57,290 nucleotides of DNA from Acidimicrobiia bacterium (GTDB lineage: Bacteria > Actinomycetota > Acidimicrobiia > Spongiisociales > UBA5794): assembly GCA_030066715.1 (NCBI GenBank), contig JASJBC010000005.1, forward strand, positions 1 to 57,290, given 5' to 3'. The notes beneath the pieces were generated by a model. The model saw only the letters and a list, made by a program, of their open reading frames with translations. It did no database searches and was not told the origin of the DNA. The position numbers and the translations under genes were made by a program. Positions 34,072 to 44,346 of the stretch are shown here, in pieces. Numbering within the stretch: the stretch's first letter is position 1; the number at the start of each line of letters is the position of its first letter.

Positions 34072-34899
34072 ATGACCCTTGCCCTTGCGCTCGGTGGCGC
34101 GGTGTTCTACGGCCTCGCCGACTTCTCGGGCGGGTTCGCCGCCAAACGCAACCCTCCCTGGGGCGTGACCTACCTATCGCAGACGATCGGGCTCGTCGCA
34201 CTGGCCATGGCCCTCCTGCTCCTCCCCGCCGAGGAAGTCACGATCGCCGACATTCTGTGGGGAGCAGGGGCGGGTATCGGCGGCGTCGTCGGCGTCGGTC
34301 TCCTGTACCGGGCCCTCGCCGAAGGGACCATGGCGGTGGTCTCACCGGTGACGGCCGCGACCACCGCCGCCATACCTGTAGTGGTGGATCTGGCGACGGG
34401 TGGCTCGCTCACCCCGCTCGCTGCCGCCGGCGTCGTGGTTGCCGTTGTAGCGATCGCCACCATCGCCGGGGAGCGTTCGGCGCGGCGGCTCAGCCCTGGG
34501 TTGCTGGGCCTGGCTCTTGCTGCGGGAACAGGATTTGCGATCTTCTTCATCGCCATCGCCCAAACCAGCGAAGCCAGCGGCTTCTGGCCGCTGGTAGGCG
34601 CACGCCTGGTCACGATCCCACTCGGTTTCGTCCTGCACCGATCCCTGGAGCGGCCGATGCAGCTCAATCGCTCCAGCCTCCGCTGGATCTCCGCAGCGGG
34701 TCTGCTCGATATGGGGGCGAATCTCCTGGTTGCAGTGGCTCTGCAGCGGGGACCGCTCGGCATCGTGTCGGTCCTCACTTCGCTCTACCCGGCCGTGACC
34801 GCCCTCACGGCCACCGTTGTCCTCCGCGAACGGCTCACCAGAGCCCAGGGCGTCGGCGTGGGTCTAGCAATGGTCGCAGTGGTGATGCTGGTGGCCTAG
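34072..34899 (+). CDS. EamA/DMT family transporter
   Basis: This 275-residue protein has ten hydrophobic helices in two EamA repeats. Sequence features include FYGLADFSGGFAAK in helix one, the mid-protein AVVSPVTAATTAAIPVV (conserved Pro helix-break) and its repeat GIVSVLTSLYPAVTALTATVVLRERL, the classic second-repeat signature. A RBS AAGGGAACG precedes the ATG. Members export amino acids or other metabolites; the substrate here is unknown. Its stop shares CTAG with the convergent histidine kinase. Confidence 0.9.
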   Translation: MTLALALGGAVFYGLADFSGGFAAKRNPPWGVTYLSQTIGLVALAMALLLLPAEEVTIADILWGAGAGIGGVVGVGLLYRALAEGTMAVVSPVTAATTAAIPVVVDLATGGSLTPLAAAGVVVAVVAIATIAGERSARRLSPGLLGLALAAGTGFAIFFIAIAQTSEASGFWPLVGARLVTIPLGFVLHRSLERPMQLNRSSLRWISAAGLLDMGANLLVAVALQRGPLGIVSVLTSLYPAVTALTATVVLRERLTRAQGVGVGLAMVAVVMLVA

Positions 34900-36788
34900 T
34901 CCGCAGTCTTGCCGGGCTGTTTCACCGGTAGATGCATGACGATCATGGCGCCGGGATAGCGGTTCTCCGCCCATATCTGCCCGTTGTGCTTGTCCACCAC
35001 CATGGAATGTGCGATCGAGAGGCCTTGTCCGGATCCCTTCCCGATCTCCTTGGTCGTGAAGAAGGGCTCGAAGATCCGATCGAGGATGTCGGGCGGTATC
35101 CCGGGCCCGTCATCGGTGACGCAGATCTCAACGGTGTCACCGACGTGCCTGGTGCTTATCCGAATTGCACCTTTCCCGTTGCGCCGTTGCCCGCCGATAG
35201 CCTGGGCACTGTTCACGATCATGATGAGAAGGCTCTGCCCCAGCGGTCCGGGTAGTGCGGGCACCTCGGGGAGTTCGTCGTCGAGATCGAGTTCGATGTC
35301 GGCAACGTACTTCCACTCGTTGCGGGACACCTGCACTGTGGTTTCGACGACCCGGTTGATGTCGGTCGGGCTCGGTTCCTCGTAGCCGGGATGCGCAAAC
35401 TCCTTCATCGCCCTGACGATGTCCGTGACCCGTGTTGCGCCTTCGAGCGTTTCGGCGATGGCGTCGGGGATCTCTTCGAGCAGGAAGTCGCAGTCCTTCT
35501 CGGTCCATCGCCTGCGTGCCGCGGCGACTTGCTCGCCGAGGTGGGTGTCGGCGGGGATCTCGCTGAGAATCTCGAGGTGGAGCCTGGCGAACTCGGCCAG
35601 GGTCTCGATTCCGTCGCGAATGAACGTCACGTTGTCCGAGACGAACTGGATCGGCGTGTTGATCTCATGGGCGATACCGGCAGCGAGGCTTCCGATCGCC
35701 TCCATCTTCTGGGCGGCGAGCAGCTGGGTCTGGGTGTGCTTCAACTCGTCGTGGGCTGCCTGTGCGGCTGCGTGGCTGCTCCGCATCTCCTCGTAGAGGC
35801 CTGCGTTGCGGATGGCCACCGCCGCCTGGTTGGCGATCATCCGGGCGATTGCCTCGTGGGCCGGGGCGAAGGTCGTGCGCTGGGCGCCAACGATCATGAC
35901 CGTGCCGACGACGGCATCGTCGATGATCGGTGCGATGAGAAGCGGGTGGCCCCGGAGTCTCGCCTCCATTGCTGCGGGTACCGTCCAGTGGCCCCTTTGG
36001 CCGAGATCGTCGATCCGCAGCGTCTTGCGGTTGGCGATTGCCCAGCCGGCCGGGCCCGACTCGATCATGCCGAAGTCGCGCGGCGCAGGATCGATCGGCC
36101 CGTCGCCGCTCACTACTTGCCTGATGATCTTCCGCTCTCCTGTGTCGAATAGCGTGATCGTCGCCCCACTGGCGCCGGTGAGCGCGATCGACGTCTCCGC
36201 CAGCAGCTTGAGAATGAGTTCGATGTCGAAGGTCGAGGCGATGCCGCGGCTCATGTCGAGCAGCGTCTCGAGCACGTCGACCTGCTCCTGCATGGCGCGC
36301 TGCGCCGCTTTGTGATCCTTGAGATCCCAGAACATCACCAGCACGTTTGCGTAGTCGGGTTGCCCGTCGGCGATGGGTGCGACCCAGTTGAGCTGCGCAT
36401 CGAGCGCCTGGGCGCCGAAGTCGGCTCCGGCGACCTCATGCTGCTCCGACGTACGTCGGGCAAAGACGGCCTTGATCTGCTTGCGGAGCGAGATGAGGCT
36501 TCCCTCGGTCATGAGCTGTGCCGGCAGATTGCCCAGCAAGGCTTCTTCGCTCGGACCCTGAACGAAATCGACGGCAGCCTGGTTGACGGCCTTCACGATT
36601 ATCGAGCCGGCAACCTGCCGCACCAGATCCTCGTCGGTGGCGAGCAGCGCATCGATGTCCTCGACACCCTCTGCCTTCCTGGCCTCGCAGAACGCCTCAA
36701 CCGCCGTCCAGTCCTCCAGCCAGATCGGAGTTGGCGCGTTGTCGAAGAGGAACCGATCGGCTCCTCCGTTGAACTCAGCTTTGCGCAT
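34896..36788 (-). CDS. PAS-GAF sensor histidine kinase
   Basis: This 630-residue cytoplasmic sensor kinase has no membrane helix. A PAS-like sensor domain (about 10-165, including FLFDNAPTPIWLEDW), a GAF domain (about 180-345, SIALTGASGATITLFDTG), and a long coiled linker come first. The HisKA helix has phospho-acceptor His in GSLAAGIAHEINTPIQF (near residue 374), followed by HATPase_c with N-box MIVNSAQAIGG and VTDDGPGIPPDILDRIFEPFFTTK. The ATG at 36788 begins MRKAEFNGG; upstream codons are ambiguous. No response regulator lies next to it, so it is an orphan kinase. Confidence 0.9.
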   Translation of the reverse strand: MRKAEFNGGADRFLFDNAPTPIWLEDWTAVEAFCEARKAEGVEDIDALLATDEDLVRQVAGSIIVKAVNQAAVDFVQGPSEEALLGNLPAQLMTEGSLISLRKQIKAVFARRTSEQHEVAGADFGAQALDAQLNWVAPIADGQPDYANVLVMFWDLKDHKAAQRAMQEQVDVLETLLDMSRGIASTFDIELILKLLAETSIALTGASGATITLFDTGERKIIRQVVSGDGPIDPAPRDFGMIESGPAGWAIANRKTLRIDDLGQRGHWTVPAAMEARLRGHPLLIAPIIDDAVVGTVMIVGAQRTTFAPAHEAIARMIANQAAVAIRNAGLYEEMRSSHAAAQAAHDELKHTQTQLLAAQKMEAIGSLAAGIAHEINTPIQFVSDNVTFIRDGIETLAEFARLHLEILSEIPADTHLGEQVAAARRRWTEKDCDFLLEEIPDAIAETLEGATRVTDIVRAMKEFAHPGYEEPSPTDINRVVETTVQVSRNEWKYVADIELDLDDELPEVPALPGPLGQSLLIMIVNSAQAIGGQRRNGKGAIRISTRHVGDTVEICVTDDGPGIPPDILDRIFEPFFTTKEIGKGSGQGLSIAHSMVVDKHNGQIWAENRYPGAMIVMHLPVKQPGKTAD

Positions 36789-36919
36789 CTGTGTGACCGT
36801 CACGTGGTCTCCCGACGGTTTCCATTGCCGTCGGCGGGATGTACGGTGAGATAAGAGTGCGACCCCGATGGAATGGACTGGAGCGAGCGCGCGTTGGACG
36901 TCGCAACCCCGCTCCCCTC

Positions 36920-36925
36920 TACCCT
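36920..36925 (+). promoter_or_regulatory. -10 box (TACCCT) upstream of folB
   Basis: TACCCT is 8 nt before the folB ATG at 36934; no ribosome site is visible. It is consistent with a leaderless or near-leaderless folB-folKE transcript. Confidence 0.4.
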
Positions 36926-36933
36926 GCAATCTC

Positions 36934-37311
36934 ATGGAACTCGATCGAATTCTCATCAAGGACCTCAGCGTCCCCGGCATCCTCGGTATCAAGCCCGACG
37001 AGCGGATCAACGAGCAGGAGATACTGGTCAACGCGGTGCTGTGGGCCGACACCCGACCAGCCTCGGTCAGCGACGACATCGATGATGCCGTCAACTACCG
37101 CACCATCACCAAGGCGCTGATCGCTCACATCCGGGATGGGAAGCCGATGCTGGTCGAGCGACTGGTCCAGGAACTCGTCGACATCTGTTTCGAACTCGAG
37201 CCTCGAATCATGCGGGTAGAGATGACTGTGGAGAAGCCGGGTGCGCTTCGCTACGCCAGATCTGTGGGAATCAGCATTGTCCGGGATCGCACCTCGGAGT
37301 TGGAGGAGTAA
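36934..37311 (+). CDS. folB: dihydroneopterin aldolase
   Basis: This 125-residue FolB homolog cleaves 7,8-dihydroneopterin to 6-hydroxymethyl-dihydropterin and glycolaldehyde in folate synthesis. Motifs are [37 protein letters not shown] (NY pterin site) and MVERLV-type helix ([16 protein letters not shown]), then the C-terminal [17 protein letters not shown] with the catalytic Lys. I start at ATG 36934; the open frame extends further. The folK-folE fusion begins 5 bases after its stop. Confidence 0.92.
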   Translation: MELDRILIKDLSVPGILGIKPDERINEQEILVNAVLWADTRPASVSDDIDDAVNYRTITKALIAHIRDGKPMLVERLVQELVDICFELEPRIMRVEMTVEKPGALRYARSVGISIVRDRTSELEE

Positions 37312-37316
37312 GGATC

Positions 37317-38444
37317 ATGAGTACTCAAGCATTCGTCGAGACGATCATCTCGCTCGGATCCAACGTGGAGAAGGAGCGCTACCTACCCGAAGCGATCCGT
37401 CTGCTGCGCCGCCATCGCCGCATCGAGGTTCGCAAGGTGAGCCGGTTCTTCGAGAGTGCCCCTGTAGGCGGTCCTCCGGGATCTCCCGACTTCTTCAACG
37501 CAGCCGTTGTGGCGTGTACCGACCTGCCTCCACAGGAGCTTCGTCAGGAGCTTCGGCACATCGAGAACGTGCTGGGAAGGCAGAGGACCGAGGACAAGAA
37601 CGCCCCGCGAACGATCGATCTCGACATCGCCTATTACGGCGATACCCAGGCGGAGTTCGACGGGTGGCAGCTCCCCGACCCTGAGGCGGCAACGGCACCA
37701 CACGTCGCCATCCCCATTGCTGATGTGGCCCCTTCATTTGTCGACCCGGTCTCGGAGAAGACAGCGTACGACCTGATGCTCAAGGTCGATGCGGACACAG
37801 AGGCAGTGCGACCCGTGTCGTCAATCCGGCTCGCCACCCCGTACGAGTCCCGCGGACCGGAGGAATTCGACCAGGCTGGGGACGTTTATGCGCCGCAACT
37901 CGAAGCGATCGTACGCTCCCAGTTGCTCGAGATTGGCGAGAATCCCGACCGAGAAGGGTTGGTGCGCACCCCGCTGCGCGTAGCCAAGGCCCTGGACTTT
38001 CTCACCAACGGCTACGCCACGTCGCTATCCGAGGTCGTCAACAATGCCGTTTTCGATGCCGAGGGCGCCGACGAGATGGTGCTCGTGAAGGACATCGAGT
38101 TCTACTCGATGTGCGAGCACCACATGCTGCCGTTCTTTGGGCGTGCCGCAGTTGCCTACCTGCCGAAGGGCAGGATCATCGGCCTGTCCAAGGTGGCGAG
38201 GGTCGTCGACCTCTTCGCCCGCCGGTTGCAGGTGCAAGAGCGGCTCACCAACCAGGTTGCGGATGCCATGACGGAGATCCTCGATCCGCTCGGCGTCGGT
38301 GTCGTCATCGAGGGCCAGCACCTGTGCATGATGATGCGCGGCGTCCAGAAGCAGGACAGTTCCACCGTGACCAGCGCAATGCGGGGAACTTTCAAGAGCG
38401 ATCCCAGGACCCGTTCCGAGTTCATCAACCTCGCCCAGGGCTGA
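37317..38444 (+). CDS. folKE: bifunctional HPPK / GTP cyclohydrolase I fusion
   Basis: This 375-residue protein fuses two folate enzymes. Residues 1-165 match 6-hydroxymethyl-dihydropterin pyrophosphokinase (FolK): [38 protein letters not shown], and [13 protein letters not shown] with the Mg-binding DxD. After a linker of about 20 residues, residues 188-375 match GTP cyclohydrolase I (FolE): [17 protein letters not shown], the zinc-binding [29 protein letters not shown], and [12 protein letters not shown] with the third Zn ligand. Both active sites look complete. folB ends 5 bases upstream, and a GGAGTAAGG ribosome site precedes the ATG. The first (FolE) and fourth (FolK) steps are thus physically linked. 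Confidence 0.93.
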   Translation: MSTQAFVETIISLGSNVEKERYLPEAIRLLRRHRRIEVRKVSRFFESAPVGGPPGSPDFFNAAVVACTDLPPQELRQELRHIENVLGRQRTEDKNAPRTIDLDIAYYGDTQAEFDGWQLPDPEAATAPHVAIPIADVAPSFVDPVSEKTAYDLMLKVDADTEAVRPVSSIRLATPYESRGPEEFDQAGDVYAPQLEAIVRSQLLEIGENPDREGLVRTPLRVAKALDFLTNGYATSLSEVVNNAVFDAEGADEMVLVKDIEFYSMCEHHMLPFFGRAAVAYLPKGRIIGLSKVARVVDLFARRLQVQERLTNQVADAMTEILDPLGVGVVIEGQHLCMMMRGVQKQDSSTVTSAMRGTFKSDPRTRSEFINLAQG

Positions 38445-38496
38445 GCCTCGCCTCGAGGTCACTACGGATCGCACAGTGAGTGTCGCCCGAGGCCGC

Positions 38497-39459
38497 TCAG
38501 AGATACTCGGCGGCAAACGCCAGTTTGGCCAGGTCGTGGTGGGCGCCCCCGCCTTCGTGTCCGTTGTACGGGTAGACCTCGATCGACTTTGGTCCCCGGT
38601 ACCAGTTGTATGCGGCGAAGACCGTTGATGGCGGGGTGACCAAATCCGAGAGGCCCACCGAGAACAACCCTGGTGCCGTGCTGCGTTTGGCGTGGTTGAC
38701 GACATCGACGTACGACAACGTTGCGAACACGTCGGCGATCCGGTCGCGATGTGTGCTGCAGTATTTGGCTAGCTCGGCGTATGGCTTCTCGTCGGTGATC
38801 TGGGCGGCTCGGGCGAAGTGGGCCAGGAATGGCACTTCGGGCATCGTGGCGACAACACCCTCTGCGAGGTGAGCGGCGGCGAGTGCCAATCCACCACCCT
38901 GGCTGGCCCCGGCCACTGCGACGCGGGCCGGATCGACCGCTTCATGGCTCCGAGCCGCGGCGACGGCGCGAACTGCGTCCACGAACAGCCGGACGTAGTA
39001 GTAGCCCTCCGGGCGCAGAATGCCCTTGGTGAGGAATCCGGGGACGCTCGGGTCCCCCGTGTCGTGCGGGTCGGGGCTGTCGCCGGTCGACCAGTCCGAT
39101 CCCTGACCTCTCGTGTCCATGCGGAAGTGGGCGTAGCCGGCGGCGCTCCACAGCAGCGATTCATGCGACAACCCGCGCCCGCCGCCGTAGCCGACGTACT
39201 CGACGACGGTGGGGAGAGGCTCGCTCCGCTGCCGGGGAAGAAGCAGCCATCCCCTTATCTCGGTATTGCCGTGGCCGGTGAACGTGACATCGAAGACATC
39301 CACGGTGACGAGGGGACTGGCGACCTGCTCGAATCGTGCGTCGACGGGAAAGGCCGCCGCGGCAGCAAGCTGGTCGGCCCAGAAATCGTCGAAGTCGGCG
39401 GGTTCCGCCACCTCCGGTCGGTATGCCTCGAGTTCGGGAAGAGGTAGATCGAATTGCAC
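38497..39459 (-). CDS. acetyl xylan esterase / cephalosporin deacetylase family hydrolase
   Basis: This 320-residue alpha/beta hydrolase of the AXE1/Cah family deacetylates small acetylated sugars. Motifs in order are VVEYVGYGGGRGLSHESLLW, MDTRGQGSDWS, the nucleophile GASQGGGLALAAA, GLSDLVTPP with the acidic residue, and NGHEGGGAHH with the catalytic His. GTG 39459 is preferred: AAGGAG precedes it and the length fits the family; an upstream ATG frame to 39516 exists. It is convergent with the folKE gene. Confidence 0.88.
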   Translation of the reverse strand: MQFDLPLPELEAYRPEVAEPADFDDFWADQLAAAAAFPVDARFEQVASPLVTVDVFDVTFTGHGNTEIRGWLLLPRQRSEPLPTVVEYVGYGGGRGLSHESLLWSAAGYAHFRMDTRGQGSDWSTGDSPDPHDTGDPSVPGFLTKGILRPEGYYYVRLFVDAVRAVAAARSHEAVDPARVAVAGASQGGGLALAAAHLAEGVVATMPEVPFLAHFARAAQITDEKPYAELAKYCSTHRDRIADVFATLSYVDVVNHAKRSTAPGLFSVGLSDLVTPPSTVFAAYNWYRGPKSIEVYPYNGHEGGGAHHDLAKLAFAAEYL

Positions 39460-39534
39460 CGCTGCTCCTTCACATGATGGGGCGAAGGTAGCGCGTCCGA
39501 CCGGCATCACGGCCAAGCGGAGCGCGAGGTGGTG

Positions 39535-39765
39535 CTACCGCGGCGGGCGATGCGTGGTCTGGATCTCCGCAATGACGTCGTGGCTCTTGTCCAGCGCCCT
39601 TTCGAGGGCCTCCGGGTTGCTGACGAGCGGATGGATGTTGGCATGAGCGGCCGCCTCGATCACGGCGGTCCGTACGGCTTCCGTCTCCGTCGCTCCGGCC
39701 GAGCAGAGAACCGCAAGGGCTTCCTCGGCCTCATCGTCGAGCCACAGCTCAATCGACCTTCCCAT
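39535..39765 (-). CDS. ribbon-helix-helix protein, antitoxin-like
   Basis: This 76-residue protein has an N-terminal ribbon-helix-helix motif: RSIELWLDDEAEEALAVL, then GATETEAVRTAVIEAA, which resembles CopG/Arc-type DNA-binding proteins. The C-terminal extension (about 45-76) may bind a partner. No toxin gene is adjacent, so it may be an orphan regulator or antitoxin. A TACGTT box lies 6 nt upstream of the ATG. Confidence 0.7.
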   Translation of the reverse strand: MGRSIELWLDDEAEEALAVLCSAGATETEAVRTAVIEAAAHANIHPLVSNPEALERALDKSHDVIAEIQTTHRPPR

Positions 39766-39771
39766 ACCAAA

Positions 39772-39777
39772 AACGTA
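39772..39777 (-). promoter_or_regulatory. -10 box (TACGTT) of leaderless RHH gene
   Basis: The box lies 6 nt before the ATG at 39765 on the minus strand, the usual leaderless distance here. It is close to the moaA promoter on the opposite strand, so the two may be divergently controlled. Confidence 0.45.
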
Positions 39778-39828
39778 TCAGAGCCCGGGGGCTAAGTGGT
39801 GTCGCCAATCACGGGATCCGCCCCTAGG

Positions 39829-39834
39829 TATCCT
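39829..39834 (+). promoter_or_regulatory. -10 box (TATCCT) of moaA
   Basis: TATCCT lies 10 nt before the moaA ATG. The 5' leader is too short for a Moco riboswitch. Confidence 0.35.
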
Positions 39835-39844
39835 GTGGCGTCCC

Positions 39845-40849
39845 ATGAATCTCGTCGACACTCGCGGCCGCACGCTTCGTGACCTCCGGATTTCCATAAC
39901 GGACCGGTGCAACTTCCGCTGTCGCTACTGCATGCCGAAGGAGATCTTCAACCGGGAGTACGAGTTCCTCCAGCGCGAGTTGCTGCTGTCCTTCGAGGAG
40001 ATCACCCGGCTGACGCGAGTGTTCACAAAGCTGGGTGTCGACAAGGTCCGCATCACCGGCGGCGAACCCCTGTTGCGCAAAGGAGTGGAGACGCTGATTG
40101 CATCGCTCGGTGGGCTGGGCCTGCGAGACCTGACACTGACCACCAACGGCTCGCTCTTGTCGAGGAAGGCCGAGTCCCTGGCTGCGGCCGGGTTGCGCCG
40201 CATCACCGTCAGCCTCGATTCTCTGGACGCCAAGGTCTTTGCTGCCATGAACGATGTCGATTTCCCGGTTTCCGACGTCCTGGAGGGGATCGAGGCCGCA
40301 GCAACGGTCGGGCTCACCCCAGTCAAGATCAATATGGTGGTCAAGCGAGGGGTCAATTCCGGCGGGATCCTGCCGATGGCCGAGCACTTCCGCGGGACGG
40401 GGCACATCGTGCGTTTCATCGAGTTCATGGATGTGGGCGTGTCCAACGGCTGGCGGCTGGACGACGTGGTTCCCGCCCAGGAGATACTCGAGACGATCAA
40501 CGACCGGTATCCCCTCGAACCGGTCGAGCCGAACTACAAGGGTGAGGTGGCCGGCCGCTGGCGGTACCGCGACGGCGCCGGGGAGATCGGCGTCATCACC
40601 TCCATCTCCCAACCGTTCTGCGGTGACTGCACCAGGGCGCGGCTCTCCGCCGAGGGAGTCCTCTACACCTGCCTGTTCGCCACCGGGGGGATCGACTTCC
40701 GCGGCCCGATTCGTGACGGTGCCTCCGACGCGGATCTCACGGCGATGATCACCGACATCTGGGAGCGGCGCACCGACCGGTACAGCGAGATGCGCTCCGA
40801 GGCGACGGTGAATCTGCCCAAAGTCGAAATGAGCTACATCGGCGGTTGA
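39845..40849 (+). CDS. moaA: GTP 3',8-cyclase
   Basis: This 334-residue radical SAM enzyme carries out the first step of molybdenum cofactor synthesis, from GTP. The N-terminal 4Fe-4S motif CNFRCRYC lies near residue 22, with RITGGEPLLRKGV and the SAM-binding GGEP. The C-terminal second cluster site is QPFCGDCTRARLSAEGVLYTC, and the protein ends in GG, which the family needs for catalysis. No other moa/moe genes lie in the window, so the pathway genes are dispersed. Confidence 0.95.
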   Translation: MNLVDTRGRTLRDLRISITDRCNFRCRYCMPKEIFNREYEFLQRELLLSFEEITRLTRVFTKLGVDKVRITGGEPLLRKGVETLIASLGGLGLRDLTLTTNGSLLSRKAESLAAAGLRRITVSLDSLDAKVFAAMNDVDFPVSDVLEGIEAAATVGLTPVKINMVVKRGVNSGGILPMAEHFRGTGHIVRFIEFMDVGVSNGWRLDDVVPAQEILETINDRYPLEPVEPNYKGEVAGRWRYRDGAGEIGVITSISQPFCGDCTRARLSAEGVLYTCLFATGGIDFRGPIRDGASDADLTAMITDIWERRTDRYSEMRSEATVNLPKVEMSYIGG

Positions 40850-40856
40850 ACCTATT

Positions 40857-40875
40857 GAACCGGCATTTCCGGTTC
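40857..40875. terminator. hairpin between moaA and the next promoter
   Basis: GAACCGG (40857-40863) and CCGGTTC (40869-40875) form a 7-bp perfect stem with loop CATTT. It starts 7 nt after the moaA stop and ends 2 nt before the TACGTT box of the next gene. It could terminate moaA transcripts or be an operator for the downstream gene; no U-tract follows. Confidence 0.45.
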
Positions 40876-40877
40876 CG

Positions 40878-40883
40878 TACGTT
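40878..40883 (+). promoter_or_regulatory. -10 box (TACGTT) of a leaderless gene
   Basis: TACGTT ends 6 nt before the ATG at 40890, directly downstream of the 40857-40875 hairpin. No ribosome site is visible. Confidence 0.5.
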
Positions 40884-40889
40884 CGAGCC

Positions 40890-41531
40890 ATGAGTGAAGA
40901 CTTCGAAGAACTCGAGCAGATCCCCTGGGCCGCCCTAGCGGCCACGCCGACCGATGCCCGTACCCGCTATCTGACCATTGCCATCGGAGTGGTGTTCGCC
41001 GTCGGTGTCATCGGATGGCTCCTGATGCGGGGCCCGGGACCCACCGCCACGCTGGCCACCACGTTGCCCGCCGCCACCATCCCACCGGCGGCTGCGGACA
41101 CGGCCGCTCCCGAGCCGGTTCCCGCCGAGCCGGAGCCCGTGGTGTACACCGAGGCCGATCTCATGCTCATCGATGTGGGTGACGAGGAGCGCCTGGCCGT
41201 CATGCATGCCGAATGGTTGATCCGCGACTACCTGACTGTCGACGGCGACGCAGCAACCGCCGACCGGATCGGCGATCTGCTGCCGGATGGCGCTGAGCCG
41301 GACCAGCCGCCAACCTACGTGGAGTGGGTCGAAGCCTTCTCGGTGGCGACACCCGAAGCGGGCAGGTATCTAGTCGAGGTGGTGTACCGCGTACTCGTCG
41401 ACGACGGCGACGGGTTCGTGCGCCGTCCCGCCGCCGGAATGGTCGTCGATCTCGCCGTCGACACCGACGGCTCGGCTCGTCTGCTGGCCGTCCCCGAGCC
41501 GGTTGCGGTCCCCGAGCTCCGCCGTGAGTAG
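40890..41531 (+). CDS. single-pass membrane protein of unknown function
   Basis: This 213-residue protein has an acidic cytoplasmic N-terminus (SEDFEELEQIPWAALAATPTD), one membrane helix (TIAIGVVFAVGVIGWLLM, about 29-47), and a Thr/Ala/Pro-rich linker (48-85). The extracellular alpha+beta domain includes ERLAVMHAEWLIRDYLTVDGD and VDLAVDTDGSARLLAV. The architecture resembles NTF2-like or TcpC-like domains, but I see no definite family. It lies between moaA and a RarD transporter, with its own leaderless-type promoter. Confidence 0.75.
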   Translation: MSEDFEELEQIPWAALAATPTDARTRYLTIAIGVVFAVGVIGWLLMRGPGPTATLATTLPAATIPPAAADTAAPEPVPAEPEPVVYTEADLMLIDVGDEERLAVMHAEWLIRDYLTVDGDAATADRIGDLLPDGAEPDQPPTYVEWVEAFSVATPEAGRYLVEVVYRVLVDDGDGFVRRPAAGMVVDLAVDTDGSARLLAVPEPVAVPELRRE

Positions 41532-41583
41532 ACGGACGCAGCGGCAGCCCTGAGGGCTCGCCCCCGACTGCTTGAATGCCGGG

Positions 41584-42471
41584 ATGAATCGCGGCATCGC
41601 GTTTGGGGTCGGCGCTTACCTGGTCTGGGGGGTTCTCCCGGTCTTCTGGAAAGCGATCGAGAGTGTTGGTGCGTTCGAGATACTGGCCCATCGGTTTGTG
41701 TGGTCGGTCGTGTTTCTCGCCGGCATCGTCACGCTGCGGCGGTCATGGCCGCAGATCAGAGGCCTCGACCGCAACAGCGTTGCGCGGCTTCTGTTTGCCG
41801 GGCTGCTGCTCGGTGTCAACTGGGTCACGTACATCTGGGCGGTGACCAACGGACATATCGTGGAGTCGAGCCTCGGCTACTTCATCAATCCGCTTCTCAA
41901 CGTCTTGCTCGGCGTCGTCATCCTGCGGGAGCGACTCGAGCCGGGCCAATGGCTTGCGGTGGCAATAGCCGCGTGCGGGGTCGCCTACATGACCGTCCGT
42001 GTCGGCTCGTTGCCCTGGATAGCCCTGGTGCTGGCCGGCACGTTTGGCTTCTACGCATTGCTCAAGAAGCAGGTCGATGCGGTCGGCCCGATCGAGAGCC
42101 TGACCGTCGAGGTGTCGCTTCTGGTGCTGCCCGCCCTCCTCTTCCTCCTTGCCCTCGGGGCCGACGGATCCGGGTCGTTCGGCGCTGCGGGAGCGCGGAT
42201 CACAGTCCTGCTTGCGCTCACCGGCGTGGCTACGGCGACGCCGCTGCTGTTGTTCGGTGCGGCGGCGAGGAGGATCAAGCTGGCAACGATCGGGATACTG
42301 CAGTACATCGCACCGTCCCTCCAGTTCCTCATCGGCGTGTTCGTCTACAGCGAGGCCGTCAGCAGGGACGAGTTGATCGGCTTTTTGCTCGTTTGGATTG
42401 CCCTGGCGGTGTTCACCGGCCACGGACTGCTGAGGTCGCGCTACGGGCGGCCGGAACCGGTCACGGTCTGA
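41584..42471 (+). CDS. rarD: RarD-type EamA family transporter
   Basis: This 295-residue DMT superfamily member is closest to RarD. It has ten helices; FGVGAYLVWGVLPVFWKAIESVGAFEIL in two parts, HRFVWSVVFLAGIV, and NWVTYIWAVTNGHIVESSLGYFINPLLNV are RarD hallmarks, with LQYIAPSLQFLIGVFVY in the second half. The ATG at 41584 is favoured over a TTG at 41572; a TTGAAT box 6 nt upstream would make it leaderless. RarD is named for chloramphenicol sensitivity, but the natural substrate is unknown. Confidence 0.88.
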   Translation: MNRGIAFGVGAYLVWGVLPVFWKAIESVGAFEILAHRFVWSVVFLAGIVTLRRSWPQIRGLDRNSVARLLFAGLLLGVNWVTYIWAVTNGHIVESSLGYFINPLLNVLLGVVILRERLEPGQWLAVAIAACGVAYMTVRVGSLPWIALVLAGTFGFYALLKKQVDAVGPIESLTVEVSLLVLPALLFLLALGADGSGSFGAAGARITVLLALTGVATATPLLLFGAAARRIKLATIGILQYIAPSLQFLIGVFVYSEAVSRDELIGFLLVWIALAVFTGHGLLRSRYGRPEPVTV

Positions 42472-42568
42472 ACGTGTAACCTCGTGGCGTCCAGCCAAGG
42501 TACTGATGCGCAAGTAACTCCAGGAATCACCGCCCCGACGCCGTGAGCGTCCCTTTCTTGGAGCACCT

Positions 42569-44058
<1,490 letters not shown>

Positions 44059-44062
<4 letters not shown>

Positions 44063-44313
44063 GCGAAGTGACCGGCCAGGATGTCCTGAGCCGGTTCGAT
44101 GATGGGTTCCCAGGCGGCGTCGGGTAGTTTGTTGATCGTGACGAAGTCAGCGGTCATGAACACACTGGCGACTCCCGGCAGCCCCAACAGGGCCTTCCCG
44201 AGAGGGTCGTCCGTGGGCTGTGCCGGCGAGTACGTCGTGGGCCCGCCCACCGGAACACCGACGGTGAACTTCACCGCGTTCGGGTTGGGGGTTGAACTGA
44301 CTGTTACGGGCAT
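44059..44313 (-). CDS. NifU N-terminal (Nfu scaffold-like) domain protein
   Basis: This 84-residue protein of the Scaffold protein Nfu/NifU N-terminal family (PF08712-type) shows VSSTPNPNAVKFTVG, DPLGKALLGLPGVASVFMTADFVTINKL and IIEPAQDIL. The family is usually joined to an Fe-S carrier NifU C-terminal domain; here it stands alone, lacking the Cys-containing part. The ATG at 44313 follows GAGCGAGG. A minus-strand TACCAT box lies 26 nt upstream, overlapping the promoter region of hyuA. Role in Fe-S assembly is inferred. Confidence 0.85.
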
Positions 44314-44346
44314 GGGAACCTCGCTCGAGACTGCCGGTGATGGTAC

